NCBI GenBank assembly: GCA_002690445.1
Contig: NZER01000461.1
Location: forward strand, 1-9,703
DNA: 9,703 bases
Source of the DNA: Candidatus Pacearchaeota archaeon
Lineage (GTDB): Archaea; Nanoarchaeota; Nanoarchaeia; Pacearchaeales; GW2011-AR1
Direction: 5' to 3'
Below, one piece after another: positions 6,372-9,703 of this stretch. The first letter of the stretch is position 1, and each line of letters begins with the position of its first letter. Position numbers and translations under genes: made by a program. The notes under the pieces are model-generated. The model saw only the letters and a program-made list of their open reading frames with translations, did not search any database and had not been told where the DNA came from.

Positions 6372-7540
6372 AATCCTACGCCTTACAAAACGATTTTAAA
6401 ATAGACAAACCTTTTGTTTACGAAAAATTTTTCCCAATGGCTGTGGAAAAATTCATAACGATAGATACCTCAAGCGTGGGTTCCAGTGCTCTCATTTACG
6501 ACCATTGGCAGATTGTAGTTGATCTAATTCATCCCTATTTGGAAAAAGAAGGAATCAAGATAGTACAGCTTGGAAACAAGGAATGCAAATTATTGAAAAA
6601 TTGTTACACCGCCATAGGGCAGTGCAATTTTAATCAAAAAGCGTATGTTATAACAAGATCGCTCCTTCACACATCCCCCAACAACGAGTCTTCTCACATC
6701 GCCTCACTTTACAATAAGAAGTCGGTTATCCTCTTTTCAAACAATTCTTTTCCGGAGCAATTCCTCCCCTACTGGACAGACGAAGAGTGTTTAGAAATTT
6801 TAGTTCCGGACATAGGTAAGAAGCCCACTTTTAACCCTTCGGAAAATCCCAAGTCAATCAACGAGATACCACCCGAAAAAATAGCTCTAAAGATTTTAAA
6901 TTTTTTAGGGATTTACGGCTTTTCTCCGAAATTTCGAACCGTAAAAATTGGCCCTGCGTTCAACCAACCAAGAATAGAGTCCGACCTTACCAACCTTATA
7001 GATCCCCACAAGCTTAGCATCTCTTCCATTATCGTCCGTATGGACTTAAATTTCAAGGAGGAGGCTTTGGTGAAACAGCTAGAGGCATGTAGCTGCTCTG
7101 TAATAACCAACAGGGCTTTTGATTTTGAAATCTTGCAAAAATATCACGAAAGAATAGTGGAGCTTGTCTACTACTTGGAAGACGATAATAGTCCAGATTT
7201 CATTCGAATGGTAAAAGAAAAATCCATTAACTATCTTTTACGCAGTCGCAAAACTGAAGAAGAAACTAACTGTTTCAAATTGGATTACATGGACTATGGT
7301 CTCATTCATCAAATTCCCCAGAAAGCCCAAAACGATTTTGAAGAACTTAAAGGGAAGAAAAAACTTCATTATAAATCCAATTATTTTATTATTCATGATA
7401 ATAAATTTTATACAAGTGAAGCTGCTCTTCGACGAGGAGTTCACCATACCCCCTCAATGCAGCACGAACCCTTTGAGATAATCGATACGCCGTTATTTTG
7501 GGAGCAGTACGATCATTTTCATTTCTTGGAGGAAAAATAA
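6359..7540 (+). CDS. C-terminal half of GT9-like glycosyltransferase plus a C-terminal domain of unknown function
   Basis: 393 residues from ATG 6359, overlapping the upstream stop by 13 bases. Residues about 45-150 match the second half of GT9 (heptosyltransferase-like) proteins: IKIVQLGNKECKLLKNCYT, then a stretch with ESSHIASLYNKKSVILFS, corresponding to the 'HlAaalgkPvvalFg' region with H113. This fold normally needs the first half that ends the previous gene, so the ORF is probably not an independent enzyme. Residues about 185-393 form a further domain (FRTVKIGPAFNQPRIES, then LSISSIIVRMDLNFKEE, LDYMDYGLIHQIP and DNKFYTSEAALRRG) that I do not recognise; alternating strands and helices suggest an alpha/beta fold. 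Start 6359 is formal: with one base restored at the A6 run, the reading would be continuous with the upstream gene. No Shine-Dalgarno sequence precedes the ATG. Confidence 0.7.
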   Translation: MHVLESYALQNDFKIDKPFVYEKFFPMAVEKFITIDTSSVGSSALIYDHWQIVVDLIHPYLEKEGIKIVQLGNKECKLLKNCYTAIGQCNFNQKAYVITRSLLHTSPNNESSHIASLYNKKSVILFSNNSFPEQFLPYWTDEECLEILVPDIGKKPTFNPSENPKSINEIPPEKIALKILNFLGIYGFSPKFRTVKIGPAFNQPRIESDLTNLIDPHKLSISSIIVRMDLNFKEEALVKQLEACSCSVITNRAFDFEILQKYHERIVELVYYLEDDNSPDFIRMVKEKSINYLLRSRKTEEETNCFKLDYMDYGLIHQIPQKAQNDFEELKGKKKLHYKSNYFIIHDNKFYTSEAALRRGVHHTPSMQHEPFEIIDTPLFWEQYDHFHFLEEK

Positions 7541-7669
7541 ATATTTACAGCCCACGATAAAAGCGAGGTTCTTTTCAGGTTCTCCTCCGCAAGTGAAGCT
7601 GTTTAACCAAAGAATCTGTAAAATTTAGGTGTTGACATGGCACCCCGCTCGAGTTACTATTAAAGACGT
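7541..7669 (+). other. Intergenic region (129 bases) with an ATA-initiated mini-frame and a promoter
   Basis: The region follows the stop at 7538-7540. A strong Shine-Dalgarno-like GGAGG (7528-7532, in the last codons of the previous gene) lies 8 bases before ATA 7541. That frame stays open for 21 codons to TAA 7604-7606 and has a protein-like composition (FTAHDKSEVLFRFSSASEAV). ATA is rarely a start, so this may be a decayed small gene or chance. No clear intrinsic terminator is visible: a GCGAGG/CCTCCGC pairing around 7563-7590 is imperfect and has no T-run. The final part holds the promoter for the 7670 gene. Confidence 0.4.
7632..7660 (+). promoter_or_regulatory. Near-consensus sigma70 promoter for the recombination block
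   Basis: TTGACA at 7632-7637 (perfect -35), an exact 17-base spacer, and TACTAT at 7655-7660 (five of six positions of the -10). Initiation about 7 bases after the -10 falls near 7667, only 3 bases before ATG 7670, and no Shine-Dalgarno sequence is present. This is the best promoter in the window and probably drives the genes from 7670 to at least 9464 as one transcript with a leaderless first cistron. Confidence 0.75.
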
Positions 7670-8383
7670 ATGGGAACTACTATTAAAAATAAACCGCCGG
7701 TTATTGTTAAGAGGAACGAATATGGCCTGTTAGAAGATAAAAACGTTAAATACGTTTTCAACGAAGACGGGTCCGTCAACTGGCGCAAGATGATCAAACC
7801 TGAGTTTCTGGTTGCGAACAGAGATAGAACAGACGAAACGGATATTTCCAAATTAGAAGATCACGAATTAATTATTTTACTGGGAGGTCTAAAAGATTTA
7901 GCTAATATTCGAGGCTACCACTCGGTTACCTACACGGTGACCCACGCTTCACCCGAATACGTATGTGTTTCATGCTCAATAGTTTGGATAGGTAATTACG
8001 AAACGGAGAAGGGAGAGTCCGTACTTTTTCAGAGCGTAGCTGATGCAGGATTAAATAATACAGAGGGCTTCGGTCAGATGTACCTTGCGGCAATAGCTGA
8101 AAATAGAGCCTTCTGTCGCGCAGTGCGTAACTTCTTGCGTATCAACATAGTAGCCAAGGAAGAAATTAAAAACGTGAAGATATCAAAACCTAGCCCTAAC
8201 AAAAATTCCGCATCACCGGACATTTACTTAACCAACCTAATGAAGGAAAAGAAAATAAACTTCGCTGGCATCAGAGACAAAATGGTTAAAGAAGCAGTGG
8301 ACGGAGCAGATGGGTGGGGCACTATCAAAGACATCCCCCGTATTAAAATGTTTGAAATCATCGAACGTTTGCAAAAAACCTAA
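7670..8383 (+). CDS. Candidate single-strand annealing / recombination protein (Rad52- or RedBeta-like, tentative)
   Basis: 237 residues. The N-terminus has KYVFNEDGSVNWRKMIKPEF (28-46). The core (55-160) is rich in strands and ends in a helix whose AIAENRAFCRAVRNFLRI (141-158) recalls the 'AETRAxGRALR' helix of phage annealing proteins and Rad52-like proteins. It is preceded by QSVADAGLNNTEGFGQMYLAA. A short polar linker (about 168-182) leads to a small helical C-terminal domain (183-237). The gene is first in its transcript, next to two nuclease candidates; an annealing protein beside a nuclease is a common phage arrangement. The assignment rests on one motif and context, so it is tentative; a helicase or RecA-type ATPase is excluded because no Walker A is visible. 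ATG 7670 follows the promoter closely and lacks a Shine-Dalgarno sequence. Confidence 0.5.
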   Translation: MGTTIKNKPPVIVKRNEYGLLEDKNVKYVFNEDGSVNWRKMIKPEFLVANRDRTDETDISKLEDHELIILLGGLKDLANIRGYHSVTYTVTHASPEYVCVSCSIVWIGNYETEKGESVLFQSVADAGLNNTEGFGQMYLAAIAENRAFCRAVRNFLRINIVAKEEIKNVKISKPSPNKNSASPDIYLTNLMKEKKINFAGIRDKMVKEAVDGADGWGTIKDIPRIKMFEIIERLQKT

Positions 8384-8385
8384 GC

Positions 8386-8389
8386 GGAG
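8386..8389 (+). promoter_or_regulatory. Shine-Dalgarno GGAG for the 8399 gene
   Basis: GGAG ends 9 bases before ATG 8399 and lies directly after the previous stop (8381-8383). It fixes the start and shows that the host ribosome uses Shine-Dalgarno pairing, in contrast to the leaderless-type starts at 851, 3874 and 7670. Confidence 0.65.
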
Positions 8390-8398
8390 TTACTAGAA

Positions 8399-8884
8399 AT
8401 GAAAAAATTCAAAGTAAGCGAAGCTACTTTCAAAGAAGCGAAAAGAAGGTTTGATAACTTCCCACTGATTAACAACTCAATCAGACAACGAGAGGGAGGA
8501 TTGGTTGGATACATAGGCGAAGCTCTAGTCTTGCACCTCGAAGGGGGAGAGATTAAGGATACTTACGATTACGACGTGATAGACCGAAACGGGGTAAAAA
8601 TAGACGTAAAAACAAAAGAACGCAAAGTAGCTCCACGATCTAACTATAACTGTACCGTTGCCGATTTCAATACCAAGCAAAAATGTGATAGATATGCTTT
8701 CGTTAGCGTCTTAAATGACATGAAGACCGCGTGGTATCTAGGAAGTATTTCCAAAGAAGAATTTTATAAAAAGGCAGTTTTTAGGAAAAAGGGGGAGCTT
8801 GATCCAGACTCTTCCCCCAATTATCCTTTTAAGTTTACAGCAGATTGTTATAATATTCCAACGTCCGAATTGGAGTTGGAATGA
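8399..8884 (+). CDS. PD-(D/E)XK-type nuclease candidate 1
   Basis: 161 residues. The layout fits the PD-(D/E)XK nuclease fold: a helix carrying a glutamate (LVGYIGEALV, E41), strand YDYDVID (D57/D59), then VKIDVKTKE with D69-V-K71 as the D-x-K pair, and later strands YAFVSVLND and AWYLGSISKEEF. The tryptophan-then-GxISKEEF segment resembles the strand-plus-helix close seen in small phage and restriction-type members of the fold. It probably cuts or trims DNA in recombination with the 7670 product, or degrades host DNA; substrate preference cannot be read. The size is typical of a minimal single-domain nuclease. A GGAG Shine-Dalgarno sequence supports ATG 8399. The TGA stop overlaps ATG 8881 of a micro-ORF as ATGA. 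Confidence 0.65.
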   Translation: MKKFKVSEATFKEAKRRFDNFPLINNSIRQREGGLVGYIGEALVLHLEGGEIKDTYDYDVIDRNGVKIDVKTKERKVAPRSNYNCTVADFNTKQKCDRYAFVSVLNDMKTAWYLGSISKEEFYKKAVFRKKGELDPDSSPNYPFKFTADCYNIPTSELELE

Positions 8885-8907
8885 TTTGGTGGAAAATCAA
8901 AACATGA
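8881..8907 (+). CDS. 8-codon micro-ORF (MIWWKIKT) linking the two nuclease genes
   Basis: ATG 8881-8883 overlaps the upstream TGA (8882-8884), and its own TGA (8905-8907) overlaps the downstream ATG (8904-8906), so an ATGA junction exists at both ends. A ribosome could terminate, translate eight codons and reinitiate on the second nuclease gene. The peptide matches residues 5-10 of the Cys-cluster peptide encoded at 9461 (WWKIKT), and 19 bases are identical between the two sites. It may be a truncated duplicate of that gene kept for coupling. Translation is inferred; the geometry is seen directly. Confidence 0.45.
   Translation: MIWWKIKT
8885..8903 (+). repeat. 19-base direct repeat, copy 1
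   Basis: TTTGGTGGAAAATCAAAAC occurs here and again at 9471-9489, with no mismatch. An exact repeat this long is not expected by chance in 9.7 kb. Both copies follow TGGAATGA, the end of a nuclease-like gene, and both are read in the same frame as the start of a small peptide. Confidence 0.9.
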
Positions 8908-9464
8908 TCACAAGCGAAGACGTCGTAAGCTACACGATTTCCGACATAGACTCGGAAAAAGTCCGAGAAAACAGCCGACTGGCGATGATAGGTGGCACTT
9001 CTCAAATCCGGTCAAACAAAAATAGAAAAAAAACTTTGGGACACGATCAGTTAGTGGGGCAAATTTCCACTTATGTTGGGTCCGTGGTCCTTACAGGGTC
9101 CGCAGAAGGTTATTGGAAAGCTCGGGAGAAAGCCAATAAAAACCCCCTCCAAGGGGACGGTGGGGTCGACATTATAGGGCTGTCTAATGTTGATATTAAG
9201 GGGAGCATGATGAGGTACTCTTCAGATCCCATGCGCTACCGACTTCTCGTAAGACCGAGGGAAAGGCATGATGGTTGGATTTATGTGCTGGCGATGGTTC
9301 CTAAAGAGCGCCCCTATAAATGTCATTTGGTAGGATGGGCGCGTGATAAAGATTTGCCTTCGATTCCTTATGGCGGACCCATAACCTCTCTTCACGGAGC
9401 ATACCTTATAGAGGGACAGGAATTGAAACCCATAAGCAAGCTTAAAGCTCTCCTTATGGAATGA
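8904..9464 (+). CDS. PD-(D/E)XK-like nuclease candidate 2
   Basis: 186 residues from ATG 8904; a longer frame to ATG 8799 lies inside the previous gene and is rejected. After a polar N-terminus (1-44), HDQLVGQISTYVGS (47-60) could carry the first motif helix with Q53 where E is usual. GDGGVDIIG (84-92, D89) and VDIKGS (96-101, D97-I-K99) give the D...DxK pair. WIYVLAMV and HLVGWARDKDL (141-151) then match the strand and the W/G-x-x-x-K-[DE]L close seen in the preceding nuclease. The two genes share this layout but little sequence, so they may be ancient relatives. The missing acidic residue at position 53 leaves activity uncertain. The start is supported by ATGA overlap with the micro-ORF and by GGTGGA 10 bases upstream. 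The stop overlaps ATG 9461. Confidence 0.6.
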   Translation: MITSEDVVSYTISDIDSEKVRENSRLAMIGGTSQIRSNKNRKKTLGHDQLVGQISTYVGSVVLTGSAEGYWKAREKANKNPLQGDGGVDIIGLSNVDIKGSMMRYSSDPMRYRLLVRPRERHDGWIYVLAMVPKERPYKCHLVGWARDKDLPSIPYGGPITSLHGAYLIEGQELKPISKLKALLME

Positions 9465-9568
9465 AAAATTTTTGGTGGAAAATCAAAACCATAGGATTAT
9501 GGCCCGTGATTAAGTATTGGTTGAGATTTAAAAAATGTGATTGTGAAATCTGCAAAGCCAGAAAATAA
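9461..9568 (+). CDS. 35-residue aromatic/basic peptide with a CxCxxC cluster
   Basis: ATG 9461 overlaps the upstream TGA as ATGA. The peptide starts MKNFWWKIKT, continues with a hydrophobic Trp-rich stretch (LWPVIKYWL) and ends KKCDCEICKARK. C26, C28 and C31 form a CDCEIC cluster that could bind a metal, although a fourth ligand is not evident. The Trp-rich basic helix could associate with membranes or nucleic acid. Its first codons share 19 identical bases with the micro-ORF at 8881. Family unknown; the ATGA junction and the repeated start support it as a gene. Confidence 0.5.
   Translation: MKNFWWKIKTIGLWPVIKYWLRFKKCDCEICKARK
9471..9489 (+). repeat. 19-base direct repeat, copy 2
   Basis: Exact copy of the sequence at 8885-8903. 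It lies at codons 4-10 of the Cys-cluster peptide gene, in the same peptide frame as copy 1 (WWKIKT). See copy 1 for context. Confidence 0.9.
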
Positions 9569-9703
9569 AGGAGCGGGTAAAGGCGATAAACCTCGTAACA
9601 CGTTTTCTCACAGTTACAGGGACAATTATGATGTAATTAACTGGGGAGATACCGCCAAATGTCCGACTGTTCAAAATGTAAAAAAAGCTTCGAAGAAACC
9701 GAA
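9537..9703 (+). CDS. Partial small protein with a KGDKPRN motif, running off the window
   Basis: The frame is open from GTG 9537 (or GTG 9543) to the window end, overlapping the previous gene by 32 bases. It reads GKGDKPRNTFSHSYRDNYD, then VINWGD. A short KGDxPR segment followed by a Tyr/Asn-rich stretch is familiar to me from small phage proteins of unknown role. No ATG is available in this frame, and the AAGGAG at 9568-9573 does not precede a start in it, so the start is uncertain. Its 3' part overlaps the better supported gene at 9659 in another frame, so the gene may end soon after the window. Confidence 0.4.
   Translation, partial: MIVKSAKPENKGAGKGDKPRNTFSHSYRDNYDVINWGDTAKCPTVQNVKKASKKP
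9643..9648 (+). promoter_or_regulatory. Shine-Dalgarno GGGGAG for the 9659 gene
   Basis: GGGGAG ends 10 bases before ATG 9659. It is the main evidence that the short terminal frame is a gene. Confidence 0.5.
9659..9703 (+). CDS. N-terminus of a small CxxC zinc-finger-like protein (partial)
   Basis: Only 15 codons are visible (MSDCSKCKKSFEETE). The CSKC pair followed by KKSFEE resembles the first knuckle of a small zinc-ribbon protein, a common type among phage hypothetical genes. A GGGGAG Shine-Dalgarno sequence stands 10 bases upstream. Function unknown; the gene runs off the window. Confidence 0.45.
   Translation, partial: MSDCSKCKKSFEETE

Noticed and set aside
7413..7601. 12-base repeat CAAGTGAAGCTG at 7413-7424 and 7590-7601
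   Set aside because: A few repeats of this length are expected by chance in a window this long, and the two copies are in unrelated contexts.
8799..8903. Upstream extension of the second nuclease to ATG 8799
   Set aside because: It lies inside the first nuclease gene in another frame, has no conserved look, and ATG 8904 has both ATGA coupling and a GGTGGA upstream.

Overview
The window looks like an early/replication region of a tailed bacteriophage, most likely environmental and lytic, or a prophage-like segment. All convincing genes lie on the + strand, are tightly packed or overlap (ATGA, TGATG), and most are small. They encode a phage-type replication and recombination set plus sugar-transfer proteins. 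No integrase, tRNA, insertion sequence or CRISPR array is visible. Composition is moderately AT-rich by eye. Starts are of two kinds: some have Shine-Dalgarno sequences (before 8399 and 9659), while genes at 851, 3874 and 7670 have sigma70-like promoter elements so close to the start codon that their transcripts would be leaderless or nearly so. The host cannot be identified; a bacterium that tolerates leaderless mRNAs is a reasonable guess and no more.

Layout. (1) 2-3698, replicase block: the tail of a gene that resembles the end of a PHP domain of a C-family polymerase; a DEDDh proofreading-type exonuclease (156-821); a small charged protein (851-1099); and a DnaE-type Pol III alpha catalytic core without a PHP domain (1041-3698). 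I read this as a polymerase split into two genes with the exonuclease lying between them. (2) 3703-4452: a 46-residue small protein and a single-stranded-DNA-binding protein candidate that ends in an SSB-like acidic tip (DLDIPW). (3) 4452-7540: a large glycosyltransferase with GT4-like, zinc-ribbon, DUF4214-like and GT9-like parts. Its GT9-like domain runs across a -1 frame change at a run of six A residues, so two ORFs probably represent one ancestral protein of about 1,030 residues. (4) 7541-7669: a short non-coding stretch with a near-consensus promoter. (5) 7670-9464, recombination block: a candidate single-strand annealing protein and two consecutive PD-(D/E)XK-type nuclease candidates. 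(6) 9461-9703: a tiny Cys-cluster peptide and two partial small genes.

How the parts may work together. Polymerase core, PHP fragment, exonuclease and SSB would form a phage-encoded replisome. The annealing protein and nucleases would serve recombination-dependent replication or repair. The glycosyltransferase would modify a phage or host surface, or phage DNA. The items most worth attention are the split polymerase around the exonuclease, the 21-bp palindrome that covers a -10 box and the start codon at 851, the frame break inside the GT9-like domain, and the 8-codon micro-ORF at 8881-8907. That micro-ORF repeats the start of the peptide gene at 9461 and links two nuclease genes by ATGA overlaps on both sides.
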